Source of the DNA: Bugulina stolonifera
Lineage: Eukaryota > Bryozoa > Gymnolaemata > Cheilostomatida > Bugulidae
Assembly: GCA_935421135.1 (NCBI GenBank)
Contig: OW285191.1
Location: forward strand, 4,580,719-4,644,718
Length of the DNA stretch: 64,000 nucleotides
Direction: 5' to 3'
A model generated the notes under the pieces. The model was given only the letters and a program-made list of their open reading frames with translations. It ran no database searches and had not been told where the DNA came from. This document shows, piece after piece, positions 1 through 13,572 of the stretch; within the stretch, counting starts at the first letter, position 1, and each line of letters begins with the position of its first letter. The position numbers were made by a program, and so were the translations under genes.

Positions 1-404
1 GATGTACAAGGAGGCCATGTATAGATTTCTCCCTATCTCAAGGATACGTTACTGGTATCAGTGCCCTCTGGTTGTTAGTTAGTTATAAGGATCTGATTTG
101 ATGTTTTTGATATGAGTTTGATTTTAGTTTTAATAATTAATACGAATAATTAGTAGACTCCAAGTTCACAATAAATTATACAATGTTAAACAGTGTCAAT
201 AATATTTTATAAAATAGTCATGCTTACTACTAGTAGGCCTACATGGTCTATGGATATAATTTTTTCACATAAGCATGACTCAATTTGGGCATCAGATATT
301 GCAATATGTAGCCTTTCAGAACCGACATGTACATGTTTGTATCAACAGCACGTATGCAGTAGCACCACTGTGTATCCACTATTCTATATTCTTTCCACAA
401 GAAC

Positions 405-3400
405 ATGGCTGCTGATCATGGAAGACACCATGATTTCATGGACTCTATCCGTTACGGAAACCACAATTCTAGAAATTTCCAAAAGTCATTAATTAACTGC
501 AGCATCAACTCACAGTGTGAATGTACATGTCACAACTGCCAAAAGAGTAGCACATTCACTGTAGATGCACACTATAGACAAACAATCTAGCAAGTGCAAA
601 TTTTAAATTATGCTTGCAAATGAATACATTGTATTAGCAAATCCATAACTAAAATCTTATAACCTGTGCTCAGGCCTACAGTAAATTTAGTGTTGAACTT
701 GCAATTCTATTGGAACAATCATAAATATATTGATGGAACTGTGAAGATTGGCTATATTGGCAGAGTTCAGTTAGGGCCTAAACATGTATGCGCATGAACA
801 CTGTCAATGAAAACGTGTTTTATAGTGAATATCCATGATGATTATCCAATACTACACAGTCCTGCAGCTGTAACTGATCATTTAGTATTACAAGCATATT
901 CATGCAGATAGACAGCATATCTTAGCAGATTAGCTATGTGTACTCTATAACATCCATGATTTCCAGAATATTCAGTAACATGAATTTGTGTTCTGAACAA
1001 ATTTCTTTAGTAACTCGTGTTATGAAACATCATTCCTTGCCCACTAGAGATTAGATTTATTGTCATTGAAATATTTTGCTTTTATGTTAGTAGTAACAAA
1101 TTTAATGACAATCTGGAGGAAATAAGGAGCTTTTAGCAGAGTGGGAGCAAGATTTCAAAATCTGGAGTATCCCACCTATGTGGCTGGTGGTCACGTACTA
1201 TCGTTATGCATGTGCATGACTAGTGGTGGTGCAGCCATGCTACAGGGATTCCACGAGGTGGTTCCTTGCACTGAGAAGACAACTCCAGGTCTAGGAGGGG
1301 TTCTCAGTATCCACCTCACCAACCATACCAGTCAAGCGCCGAAGGCTATGGCTCTGCCCCGGCAGCGATTCCGGAGACCTGGTTCCAAGGTCCTAGCACC
1401 AACCAGCGCCAAGATCTGTACCAGCAGCATTGTAACATATACAGCATGTATATAAATCATGCTAACTTTTGACCCCACATCTGATTGGGTGACAGCGAAC
1501 CATAGACCGAACTGGTCTAGGATCATTCATAAAACTACATGAATCAAAGTTAATTATTTATTGCAATACTAGAAGATATTACTGAACTAGAGCTAATTTC
1601 TGTTGCCGTGACAAGATATACTTTTACTACATGTATACAGCAGTATAATATTTTTACTAGTTTGTGTATTACTGCTGTGTGTTTTATCTTCCCTATATTA
1701 TGTTCGAGCATGATTATTTGAAGCCTTCAACAGTAGAAGTAAAACCGTTGACTCTCAGCTCTACAGATCTCTCCTGCCATCTTTCATTAGATGGTTTATA
1801 TCTTGTTTGACAGTTGATTTGTATATTCTTTACTATTATGTTGAGCTTATGAAATTCAAGAACATCCATTCTGAAAGCAATCACATGAAGATGAGTAAGA
1901 GCTCATTAAAGTTTTGGCTCACTGCCAGTGATGTATCAGTCTGTTTGTATTCAGATGGAGGAACTTCATTCAGATAGAGAAACTGAATGTTCTTCAAAGT
2001 TTCTATATGGCAGATGGTAAAACCCATTATCTAACATTATACAATATATTTCATCGTTTGGCTACTGGTAGAGATTGAAGATGGCTTGAATATTTGCAAT
2101 ATACGCTATTAAAATAGTATATTATTTGTATATTCGTCAAACCATCACGTTGCTGTGCTGGCATAACACAGATGTCCATCTATATAATGCTGAGCACTCA
2201 CCTGGACACCTGAGGATACAAATTCCTACTTTTTTTGCACAGACTTATGATGCATGTATTAAACAATAGTAAGTTTGGACACTGATAACAGACTACCTCC
2301 ACGTAACATGTACATGAACAAGTGTATGTACTATATACCTGGAGTCTGCAATAAAGATGGTTGCACAGTACTATAAAAAATAGACCTCTAGTGATAACGC
2401 AATATTCTAATGCAAGCATTTATCATTGTTGCATTGTTGTGTGCAGCCCCCAAATGTGACAATTGGAAAAGCTTGGAAATTCCATAATTATGTATTTACA
2501 GCCTTAGCCAATAAGAATCATTAATTGATCTAGTACACAAGGATGTAGCCATTACATTGCCAGTCAAACCTTAACTTGACATTGGGAGATCAGGCTGTTA
2601 CCAGTCAGTAGTTTACAGTACTTTGTGCTCATACTAACAGCTCTCTTTGTGTCTGGGGTTCATTTAACAGAGGAGCAGCAAGTTCTCCCCTTGACATCAT
2701 TGATATGCAGGACAGCTATTACACAGGTAGGGTATATCACAGGATAATGAGTCAGTATTAGTGTGTAGTTCGGTAAGAAAGTCATAACAGCAATTTCATA
2801 CATACTGTATAAGGTACATGTGCATGACTAGTATGATCTTCACAATCTGTTTGAGCACAAAGTTTTTACAAAATGTTCTTATCTCAACCAAATATTTTCC
2901 AAAGCTCCTAATTCTCAATCATTCTATTTTTAAATTTACAAGAAAAAAATCTAACTTACAATAAAATTTCAAATGCTTTGTCATCACAAGCATTTTCTTT
3001 TGCTCCCTGTTTTGCTACTAGTACTACTTTTAATTCTGGCTATAATTCCTGTACTAATACTAGTACTGCCTCATTAGTAACGCAAAGTTTTCTTCTCTTG
3101 GTTTGTTTTAATCTGGAAAGAAGACAACTTCAAGTAGATTTTGCTAAGGCTAGAATATATTATGTACATGTATATAGAACATGGCCATTGCTATTTTATT
3201 AATGAATAAGGTAAAACATTTAAATATTAATTGTTATAAAGAGTGATATTTTTGCAATAAAATATGCAACAGTGTAATATAGGACATTGGGATGGAGTGA
3301 TGTTCATGATGTTAGTTCACTTGCAACGTTGTGTTTAATATTCTACATGTGGCTGTGGCTTCCACATTCATGTACACAAGGACCTAACTGCATTTTCTAG

Positions 3401-6400
3401 TTTCTGATTTTGCCAGCAGAAATTGCAATTTTCTAATTTTGTGAGAAACAGAGAGCCACCTTAAACTTCAGAAACCAGTGCAAGTACCAAATTGCTACTC
3501 AGTAGCATCAGCTAGGAGTTATAATGTTGTATTACTAGTTAGCAGCATGAACTTGAAGCTACAACATTTTGCTCTGGCGTTTTAGCGGATCAACTCCAAA
3601 GCCTGCCTAACGAGTTTGAAGACTACAGTCACTCTTCTACCATTGATTTCTATGATGAAGATAATAGCATTCACAATGGACCAAACAATGGCTATGGCAC
3701 TAATATTAAGAGTGAGGAGCAGAATGGTTCATCTGTGGCCTGCGGCAGTAACATAGCTACTCCAGGTAGATAAATTCTACAATATTGTATATTGATTGTA
3801 TTAACTCATAAGCTTTAGCACATTGTGGAATATTGGAACATCCAATAAGTCTTAGAATTTGATCTTCTACTTTATAAATATACTGTAATTATGTAGACAC
3901 TGAGTCTACTTTACTAACAGTAAGTTGTCTCCCCTACACTCCTCTCTTTGAAAGTGTGGACTTCCTGTACAATACTATAACTATAACTATAATTGTAACT
4001 ACATGTTGTATAACAGACTATTTTAACTATAATATATTTGAAGATGTTGGTGCGGGTATATGGTTCTTTATATTTACACTAAAACCAAGCACATCTAAAA
4101 TGTGTGAAATGCACTGAACCAAATTTCTCAAACTACCAAAGACAGCGAGAATAGCACAAGGCTAGCAGCTGAGTATATCTTTCATGTAAAGCGGTCAAGA
4201 AATTGGTATTGCTGCAAATCTATAGTATTTCTACAATGTACTTATCATGGTCAGACTGTTATTATTCAATGTTGTAGTGACAGCAATTCCAAGGAAGAGG
4301 TCATCTTATTCTCTAGATATGGCAGCCTCTAGCTTTGAGGATCACAACCTGGCATTCTACCAACCGGTGAGTTGCCTGACATATATAATTATCTTGCCTG
4401 TGCTCTGTAAACATGCAATGCTGGCAAGGTACTAAAAATTCTGTTATGGAAGGAAATTAATTAATATTGATGTTTGTCCAAGTTTGAATAAAGCAATAGT
4501 AAGTTAAAATATGATAGCAAGCTAGTAAATAATTCCTTTTATGCTGTCAGTTTTAAAATTGGGCCACATGATTACCACTCTTTGCAAAATGGTGAAATTC
4601 TGACATGGCAAATGGCTGACCTTTGACATCGACAATACATCTTACCACAACCAGTGATTGGCTGGTAATGTATGGCGTAGCTTACTGGCATTACACAAAT
4701 TTGTGACCATTTAAAACTTAAATTGTACAATGGACAATTATTTACAGTACAGTAGGTTTTATCAACAAATCACAGATTAACAGTTTATAGGCTTATATAT
4801 ACAGCACATGTAAGGCCTATACATGAATATACTTCCGGTTACCAACTGCCAAAGCAATCCCTGTTTTTACACTTCCTTTTGCTTGATTCTAGCTGTATGA
4901 GCAGTCTACCTTACCTCTCTCACGGAATCAGATAAAAGTTAAAAAGGCTATCCATGGCTCTCCTGAAAACCATGGGGCGGCTTCATACCCACCCCAAATG
5001 TTTTCTCCGGATACCAATGGTGGTTTTAGGGCTATGAACTATCAGCTGGCTCCAAGTGTACCAAATCTATACGCTACTACAGAACAGGAAATGTAAGTAG
5101 ATTAATACTCTGTGTAAATACTATGGTTATAGTCTGGGCACACAGCAAGCTACTCTTTACCCGTCCTTGTAGTACATGATTGCGTAATAATCTCAAAACG
5201 GATGTTGTTTTACAATGCTACAGTCATGTAGTTTGTCAATTTGAGGTTGTCAAATTTGCCAACAGATTCCAAAACGTTCAAATTTCTCCCAGGTTTTATC
5301 TGATTAATTAAAGCATGCACTGGTAGCAGGCAATGCATTCTTCCTTCCCTCTCTTTACATTATACGACATACCCCATTGTTTGATATTTCTAAATGAGCT
5401 CTTCCCTGGCAAATAAGCACTGTACTCCGATCCGAGATTTTCTTTTCTATAGTTGCATGTTCTAACAGATCAACAAACACATAGAATAAAGCTTGTTTTA
5501 TCAAATTTGAGTAAGTTCTGTCTTAATTGTTTGTGTACTTGTGAAGCATTTTTACCTACTCCAGTAAAAAATACATGTAATTCATAAACTGGTTTACAAG
5601 TTCCATTACTGTTTATGAAAGTTATAAGAAGCCCTTTCTTGGACGACCAATCAGCTCTCTGTTATTGCCTGGATTTTTTTCAATCACCTTTCGATCTTTA
5701 GCAACACCTACATGTATAATTATGTACTTTTAGGGAAGTAATGCTTAGAGCCTGTAGCACCTCAATCGATTCTAAGATTTGGGACATAACTAGAGATCAG
5801 TCTCAGGGGAAGCGAGTCAATCTCCAGTTTAAGGACCCTCCTTGCTCAACTATACGCCCAAAATATCAACATAGGGGAACTCGAGGGCTCCTTAATTTGG
5901 AGCTTCGTGTGGTCAGCAATTGGGTAATGACAATGTTGCATCATCTCACAGAAACCTTAATGTTTTGGTTTAAATTTGATCATGCAATTCTGTTAAAGCA
6001 GTCATGAGTATAACAACGGAAATGTGAAGATTAACCATAATAGCTGAGTTTAGTTACAATATATATATATATACATGGACATGGGTTAATGAAAAAGCGT
6101 TTTAATTCTGCGACACAAATATCACTCGCGCATGTGCTAACCCTGTATTCCTTTTATTACGTTGTGTATAGTTCTGGCATTGTTATTTTAGGCAAACGGG
6201 ATGGAATCCGTTCTTATGACAGGTATAGTCTTACCTCCTGAAGATGGTGAACGCCTAGTAAAGCTACACCCAGATTTTAAGGTAGTTATACTTTTCTCAA
6301 AGCCTTTTGTGTGATTCTAACAATTCTAAAATGATATTTAGATATTTGATTCTTGCTTTTGACCTCTTTCGCTCTAATTGTTTGGTAACATTTATTTTCT

Positions 6401-9400
6401 AAGGTCTATCCTGCTGGTAAGACTGGTGGTAAAGAGTTCAAAATTGATAAAACCTTCCTTGCCCTCGGATCACGGAGGAAACTCTCAGCTGGAGAGTCCT
6501 ATATGCGGTAATATGATCATATATACATCAAATTCTTTCCTGCTTTAACGATTCAAAATGAGGGCTCCTTGCATGAGTGGACTCTCATTCTTGTCATCTC
6601 GTGCATATTTCAGGAGAATGTGATTGATGAACATTATAGTTATAAAGTCAACATACGTCAGAAAAAATTCCTGTGTTGATAACTTCCTGGTGTCTACTAT
6701 TACAATCCCAAAATAGCTCTCTGGTCTTAATTCTAACCTAACCCAAAGTTTATATATATTTCAATTTTACTTATATATCATTCTATATACATGTAGTTCA
6801 TGAAAAAAGCACGCATGGTAAGCCTGCATATTCGTGCTTTAGTGTTGATGTTGGCATAGAGAGGCCAACCAAAACAAATAAACGTGGCTCTAAGTTAGCA
6901 CGGAAAGGCCAAATTATTGTCTGTCTGTGTGTCTTACACCAACAAGGATCTGGTGAATGGGAAGTGATAGACTCTGCTCAGATTGTAACCGGCATCATTG
7001 ATATTGGTTGGTATCCTTTCGGTGTAGTATAATGTTACTTCCAGCTTTCAACACATTTAGTGTAAGACATTCTACATGTAGTTAACGTCAAAGGTTTTCG
7101 AGAGATGTATAATCAAACTTGTTAGCGATTCTCTTTCACAATTTGTAAACTATAAAAGTTCACTTTTGGCCAAACTTCATTTTCCTTCTGGTGATGGCAT
7201 TTGAATAAATGTCAAAATATTGAGCTTAAATTCAAAAATTATATATTGTGTCTCATTTTATTATTTGCATGTATCACAGATATTAATAAGTCACACTATC
7301 ATCTTTCAATAACATTTCAAGGGCTTTAATTATCCATGCTTTGTTTCAACACGTTTGGTCCATTAGGAAGCGCATAATAGTGGTTATGGGGACACTATAT
7401 TTGCTGAATCCGACCTATACAAGAATTCCATACAGGAGTTACAGGATGCACACGGATAATTTCGCTTCAGTGGTCCATAGTCAACAGCCATACAACATGT
7501 ACATGTACATCTAAATGGAGGCCTCTGTTACTATCAAGTTAAGCGCAATTTCTGCTTGTCTTATCCAAGGCAAGACTAGCTTTAGATTTGTTAAAGTTTC
7601 ATTTTTTAGTTCAGCCCCAAGGTGCACCACGGATCATTACTATAAATGCTGACAGATGTAGCTATGCAGGCAACGTCACTATCGGAGTCACGGGCAAGAA
7701 CTTGAAAAGCAAGACGGATGATTGCTCGGTTACATTCATCGACGATGTGAAAAAATGGAAGGGAGAAGCAAAACTCTACAAGGAGCAGATCACAGTAAGC
7801 AGAAATTTGAAGTTTTTAATATGTTAGAAAATGGCATATGATATTCATGTATTCTGACCAATTTGTTTTGAAAATAGCATGCCAGTTATCTCTTATATTC
7901 AACCTATTAGATGCATTGTAGTGCGAGGTGTTCGATAAATTCTTATGTTTTGCTTGTAAATTAGTAAATTCTACAATTCTACATGTAAATACAGGTATTC
8001 TGCGTCAAATTCTCATTCAAGCCAGTTTCTAACTAACATTTTTAAACACCGGGTACCCTTGACCCGCCACCCGTAATAGTACTGTTAGTTGTTTCAGGAG
8101 CATAGTCATACCTCTACATCTGTCACATGACAGATAACATCTTACGTGGCACTGCAGTTCTGTTACTACTTTAGCTGTTTGTGCTCTTGCAACAAAAATG
8201 GTGTCAGATCCATTTGATTTATTTTAGAAACAATCTGTGACTTCTTCTGTCGTAAACAAAAAAATATCATACCATTAACTGCATTCTCATTGGCAATTGA
8301 CTCTCACACTTTAGCTTCAAAAGGATGCATTAAATTGTCTAAACTTATTTAAAGTTTAAAGCTACTTTGAAAGCATATTATTGGCCAAGCGCTAAGGTTT
8401 GATTGACAGACGGATCTGGGAGAACATTAGCCTAGAAAAGCTATGTGGGTGTGGCTAAACCAGAACGAGCTTCCCAACATTATAAGTAATTGGATGTTGT
8501 TTGGTTTACACTTGGAATTCTTAACACATATAAGTACATTGAGTATATGACTATGTGCAGGGTACGTTTTATTTTAGTTTTAAAAGGATTGTAAACAAAT
8601 TCAATTAAAATTAGATGAATTTGCACCATGCACCTGTTTAACGGTTGATTTTTGTTATAGAAAGAAAGTCTTCTGTTCCAAGTACCTCCTTATCCTCTAG
8701 AGGATTACTATGGTCAGGGACCATATCCCGCAGAGATCAAAGTCTCTATCCATGTAAAAGTTGGAAAGCGAGATACGAAGAAAGAAACACCCTTCACTTA
8801 CTACAGTAATTAAACTATACGCAATAATCACTCACTTTTTTACCTCATTTTTTAACAATACCCACACTACCATTCAAGGGTACCCTGCATGCTTGGAATA
8901 GATGGTACTACTACCATGTACATGTATATTATAGTTATATTAGTACTATTTGACTTCATAATTTTGAATGATAAACATGTATTGTTACATTCATGTATTG
9001 TACATTCATCACTGAATTCTATTATGAATGCAGGCACGGCAATGCCAAGGTCAGATGAATCTACGAACTCCTTCCCTGAGCTGGGTAATAGTAAGTGTAC
9101 CATTTTATATCTGCATCAGTATTGAGTATACTTACTGTTGTTCTAAAGGGTATTACTCTGAGACTGACTAGTGGTAGGTCGAACATTTTATGTCTGCGTA
9201 TTACTAAACTAAACTGTATGTATTTCTGTAGTTGATGCCATTTTACTGGAAGCAGCTGACGCAGGACCAGACCCATCATGGCTCGATACTTCTCTACCTA
9301 ACCTTCAGATGAACCCATATACCGGTCAAGTGCCCACCTCCAATGCAATAGAAACGTTGGGATCTGGCTATTTGCCAGAAGATCACCTGATCGTTTCACA

Positions 9401-9530
9401 GGCAAGAGAACCCGTTGCTCACTCGCTGAGAGGGGCACCTGCTGTTCCAAAACCAGAAGAAGCACTTGCATTTTACATGCAGGAAAATGCCAGAGGTTCA
9501 GGAGCTTTCTATGGTCAAAGAATTAATTAG
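405..9530 (+). CDS. Rel/NFAT-like transcription factor (15 exons)
   Basis: Predicted nuclear DNA-binding transcription factor of 677 aa. Exons: 405-484, 1137-1194, 1308-1417, 2671-2726, 3586-3765, 4284-4366, 4893-5092, 5734-5923, 6192-6281, 6404-6507, 6810-7006, 7610-7794, 8661-8805, 9034-9090, 9232-9530; all phases join. The N-terminus is Q/P/S/Y-rich, like an activation region, with a basic PRKRSS patch at 164-169. Residues 284-307 match the first Rel strand and recognition loop of NFAT: RPKYQHRGTRG against the family's R-x-x-Y-x-x-E-G-S-R-G. Residues 335-450 are a diverged rest of the Rel fold. Residues 450-557 are a clear Ig-like IPT domain ending TPFTYY. The first three exons are the least certain; they rest on phase, a good ATG context and composition. 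The acceptor at 6810 was chosen because an earlier AG breaks the frame. Other Rel or EBF-type assignment is possible. Confidence 0.75.
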
Positions 9531-9882
9531 ATGAGTTGCAGGCTGTTGTAGGTCGAAACTCCACCACTTCACAAATATCACTGAACCAACTTTAACAACA
9601 TGACAGTAAAGCTAAATCATTTGCAAGTTGGAAGGCTCAATTGTTATATATCTACACATTATTCATATCAAAACAGACATATCATACAAGTAGATGTTTT
9701 TACCTTCAGAATTCAATGCCGCAAGTACATTGTGTGTATTGTGATGTAATAATTCAGTATCTCAGCTTTACCATTTATTCTAGTAGCAATATTGAGAAAA
9801 CTAAGAAAAGAGTTTGTTATACAGCATACTGCAAATTAACAGTTAGTGAAAATAATTGTGTGAATTATTTTTTTTTATTTTA

Positions 9883-10098
9883 TTATACTGCATGACATAT
9901 AATATTTGGTGCCATAATTCTATTTTTAGCAATTCTTTTATACTTTTGAATCCTTTTCTCATTATGTTGTTTGAGGTTAAGGCTAACTTTCAAATAATCG
10001 ACTTTCTTCCAGTATAATATTTTCTGCTCATAAATATCCATTCCCTTCTTTGAATATCTATAAACCAAATCAGTTGCTACTTTAATTCTTTCTTCCAC
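9883..10098 (-). CDS. possible terminal exon, unknown minus-strand gene
   Basis: A 71-residue charged, lysine- and tyrosine-rich reading frame that looks coding. It includes stretches such as KVATDLVYRYSKK and QHNEKRIQKYKRIAKN and ends at a stop at 9883. A pyrimidine-rich stretch ending in AG lies just upstream on the minus strand (near 10104), so it may be the last exon of a gene whose other exons lie to the right. It would be convergent with the Rel/NFAT-like gene, whose stop is about 350 bp away. I recognise no family and could not find a partner exon between 10.1 and 11.3 kb. A chance open frame in AT-rich DNA is the alternative. Confidence 0.35.
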   Translation of the reverse strand: MEERIKVATDLVYRYSKKGMDIYEQKILYWKKVDYLKVSLNLKQHNEKRIQKYKRIAKNRIMAPNIICHAV

Positions 10099-10104
10099 TC
10101 TGTG

Positions 10105-11291
10105 CTATAAAAATATACAATGTTGCTATACATGTATCATTACAATATTATTTAACTACATAAAAATATAGTTACAGTATAATCATTCAACAATTGTATT
10201 CTTTATATGCCGTATTATGTTGTTATAATCATATACATAAGTATATACATATATATTCATTTGAGATCACTTACAATGTATACTCGTATACTTATAAATA
10301 ATAAAAATGTTGGCAAACATTTGAAATATGAATTTCCTTTTCTTGTTAATCAGCAATATTATCAGATATAAGCTACTAAGTTATCTTGAGTAAATGCCAA
10401 AATATATTCAGCAGTTTGAAAGTTTGTTAAAATTGTGTTAGACAGCCAGCAAATACAGGTAAATATACAATCATGTAGAGCGCTATGAGTTATGAGTTAT
10501 ATATCTATCTGTTGTTTATGGTACTCTACTATCTATATCGTAGTTTGTTTATAGTAGTTGGAATTCCCGTTTGCCAAAAGAATAATCATGCATGAGTTCC
10601 ACATGGTGTATTCCTCTATTAACACAATATATACATTACATAAACATAAACATCTCTGAAATATTCATATTCAATGACTTCTCCATAGCCTATCTATGAA
10701 ATAACTGCAAATAGTCCGGAATTTTCCAAAATTTCACAAAAAGTCATTTATATGCTGTGATGAAATGGAATACAAACTTTCGAGCTTCCTTGAATGAGTC
10801 AGGCTTTAATTTAAGTATGTCCTTCACCTTTCTAAACTTTCACCGGACTTAATGATGCAAAACGTATCCATCAATATTACGCCTGAACCAAAATATAAAG
10901 TTACAAATTAAAGTACTACTGAAATCATGCCTTTTCATGTAGCAATGATGTTATATAGGTTATTATTTTTTAATATATGCAACAAAAATTCATATAACAT
11001 AATCAGTTTGTCTGTTTTCTGCAAATGGAAAACACTGCAGGCCCTCATTCTGCCATATTGAATTACAAAAGCTGTAAACTTTGTGTACTTTGTAACTGTG
11101 GAAACAAAATTGAAGTTGGTACATAACAAAGCCTAGCCAATTGAAATAGTGTGGTTAATTTAGCTGAAATTCCAGCATAGGTAATGATATGTACTATCAC
11201 TATTCATTGTTTATTTTATGTTCTAATAATAGCACGCACTAGTTATATGGTAGATGTGACAATGAATCATACTTTTGTTTACTTACAGTAG
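10105..11291. other. non-coding stretch, no gene seen
   Basis: AT-rich sequence with short simple A/T runs. Minus-strand frames here (for example near 10935-11129) have no coding-like composition or usable splice sites. Confidence 0.6.
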
Positions 11292-11576
11292 TGTTACATA
11301 GGATTTACTGGAATGGCCTAGAACATTCTTATACTTGCTGAATCACAGATTCTAGAATATTCTATAGCAACTAGTATATAAGCAGGCCAGTTCCAATTTT
11401 AGTTCAGTTGCTAATATGCCAGTGTTCAAGTAACCACACATTGCTAGTCTAGTTCAGCTAAATATTATAGCTTGTTATTTATATACAATAAACTAGAAGT
11501 TCTGCACACAAAGAAGTATTTAGACATTCAATTGTCAATGTTAGTTTCAGCTGTACCTACGCACTGAAACATAACA
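11292..11576 (+). mobile_element. LTR remnant with TATA, polyA signal and PBS
   Basis: The segment starts TGTTA and ends TAACA, the usual TG...CA inverted ends of an LTR. Inside are a TATA-like CTAGTATATAAGC near 11370 and CAATAAAC near 11487, spaced as in a U3-R boundary. Two bases after the end comes TGGTGTCAGAAAG, which looks like the tRNA primer-binding site of many Gypsy-type elements. No gag or pol follows. The sequence instead turns into an inverted copy of the LTR end. Confidence 0.55.
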
Positions 11577-11630
11577 ACTGGTGTCAGAAAGTTGTTATGT
11601 TTCAGTGCGTAGGTACAGCTGAAACTTAAC
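11540..11630. repeat. hairpin: inverted copy of LTR end around PBS
   Basis: Arms 11540-11579 and 11590-11630 are reverse complements apart from one inserted base. The 10-base loop is GGTGTCAGAA, part of the putative primer-binding site. Confidence 0.85.
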
Positions 11631-12046
11631 AGGTAATGGGTGGGAATTAATGCCAGCAGTACCCAATGTCTTCATGTAATCTGCTATTCCAAGTCTAGGC
11701 TTCAAACAGAAACTTGGATCTAGTTAATCACTGTGTATTTGGTACAATTTTGCTTGTTACGACAGAGTACCTCAGTTCTGCCATGTTTTCTTGTTTTATG
11801 TGCATTTGCTTACTACAGCATGTGGCCCCAAATGATGTATGCCACACTTACACCACTCTCAATTGGCTTGAATAACTGTTCATTACTTCCTATCCCTCCA
11901 ATAAAATATTTATTTGTATTAGAGTGCAGTACATTTTAATGTACAGTAATACAATGCATACACGTTGTAATACATGTACATACTGATACTGTATTAGACC
12001 ATAACGCAGTATAATGTTATTATATACAGTACATGTACATGTAGTT
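11631..12046. other. non-coding spacer, no gene seen
   Basis: AT-rich sequence with several ACATGTACATG palindromes near 12028. No supported coding region. Confidence 0.6.
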
Positions 12047-12050
12047 ATAC

Positions 12051-12831
12051 TGTAATGGTTTCTGTGATTTGGTGCGGTCGTCCTTGGACGACTACCGACC
12101 CAGAATTGAAGTGCCTATGAGTGGTGCTAGGCCTTCGCATTACATGAAAGATCGAGCGGTCTCAGTAGCCCAATAACTACCAGAGACGACCCATCTGGTC
12201 CCAAGTCTGACCTTCAGACTATACTTTGAAAGAGAGTGATCCGACCTAGTAGGCGGTTCGCTAAGCGAATGACCTGACAAAAGGAAGTGAAAGTCTCTGT
12301 ATCAAGTATAGATGTGTCTTTATTGAAAGCCAAGTGAAGACTGAGACAATGAACAGTGAAACAATGCCCTTTATATAGTATAAGGACTTCCGCCCGACGT
12401 AGTGTCGGGAAAAGACGACATAGGGTCGTTCGGAAGTTGCGCAACAACATGGCCGCCAGAAGCCCGACGGCCGACCCAAAATAGGTCGGGTTATACAAAA
12501 GTTGCTTATAATGGTCCAATTCATGTACAAAATGAATATCAATGGATTCTGAGAGGTCGGGCCTCTGTACATGGGTATAAAAGGCATTAAAAGACTTAGT
12601 AATAATCATACATGAATGCACATCAGTATGTAATGGGTATAAACACATGGATACACGTATATAAACAGTAATTAAATGGTTTAACATGCAATACAATTGA
12701 ATGTGGGTATACGAGCAGCTAGTTATGAGAATTTGAGCGTCAGCTGAATAGCGCTGTGACAACTACTAGGCACTTAGGGTGCTGTAGGGCTTTGTCCGGT
12801 AGCTGGAGTCGTATACAAATGTCCTGTACCA
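12051..12831 (-). mobile_element. solo LTR (variant B) with ATAC target duplication
   Basis: Begins TGTAATGG and ends TGTACCA on the plus strand, flanked on both sides by ATAC (12047-12050 and 12832-12835). Its first two thirds are nearly identical to the other LTRs of the nest. The distal part (the minus-strand 5' end) differs from variant A and matches the LTR at 18235. On the minus strand it carries a TATA box (CTATATAAAGG near 12378) and AATAAA near 12320, so it is read right to left. No internal region is attached. Confidence 0.85.
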
Positions 12832-12891
12832 ATACTCTATGTACATATATATATATATACTGTGTATATAATTCAGTGTAATATAACATAT

Positions 12892-13554
12892 TGTAATGGT
12901 TTCTGTGATTTGGTGCGGTCGTCCTTGGACGACTATCGACCCAGAAATGAAGTGCCTATGAATGGTAATAGGACTTCGCATTACATGAAAGATCGAGCGG
13001 TCTCAGTAGCCCAAGAACTACCAAAGACGACCCATCTGGTCCCAAGTCTGACCTTCAGACTATACAATGAAAGAGAGTGATCCGACCTAGTAGGCGGTTC
13101 GCTAAGCGAATGACCTGACAAAAGGAAGTGAAAGTCTCTGTATCAAGTATAGATGTGTCTTTATTGAAAGCCAAGTGTAGACTGAGACAATGAACAGTAA
13201 AACAGTGCCCTTTATATAGTATAAGGACTTCCGGCCGACGTGACGTCGGGAAAAGACGACGTGTGGTCGTCCGGAAGTTGCGCAACAAGATGGCCACCGG
13301 AAGCTCGACGGCCGACTCAAAATAGGTCGGGTTCTACAAAAGTTGCTTATAATGGTCCAATTCATGTACAAAATGAATATCAATGGATTCTGAGAGGTCG
13401 GGCCTCTGTACATGGGTATAAAAGGCATTAAAAGACTTAGATATAATCATATAATCATATACAACAATATAAGAGTAAAGTACAAGCAGATATATTCATG
13501 TATGCACACAATAATGAGTGTCAGATGTAAGATACGACTTGGCGTACCATCACA
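12892..13554 (-). repeat. 3' LTR of gag-only element
   Basis: TGTAATGG...CCATCACA on the plus strand. It has the same TATA and AATAAA signals (minus strand) as its partner at 17568-18230. Confidence 0.9.
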
Positions 13555-13572
13555 TAGCCCCCTCACACTAGG
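13555..13572 (-). promoter_or_regulatory. polypurine tract
   Basis: On the minus strand GTGAGGGGGCTA lies directly before the 3' LTR, the expected primer for plus-strand DNA synthesis. Confidence 0.7.

Noticed and set aside
1141..1455. Single 104-residue protein starting near 1141
   Set aside because: Better explained as two exons in different frames separated by a 113-bp intron, which join the Rel/NFAT-like gene in phase.
6796..6809. KEKS-type start of exon 11 from the earlier AG
   Set aside because: Using the AG at 6796 leads straight to a stop in the frame set by the previous exon; the AG at 6809 keeps it open.
12214..12762. 182-residue frame inside the LTR, with related 60-120 residue frames in the other LTR copies
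   Set aside because: They lie across the TATA and polyA signals of LTRs and vary between copies without codon-pattern conservation.
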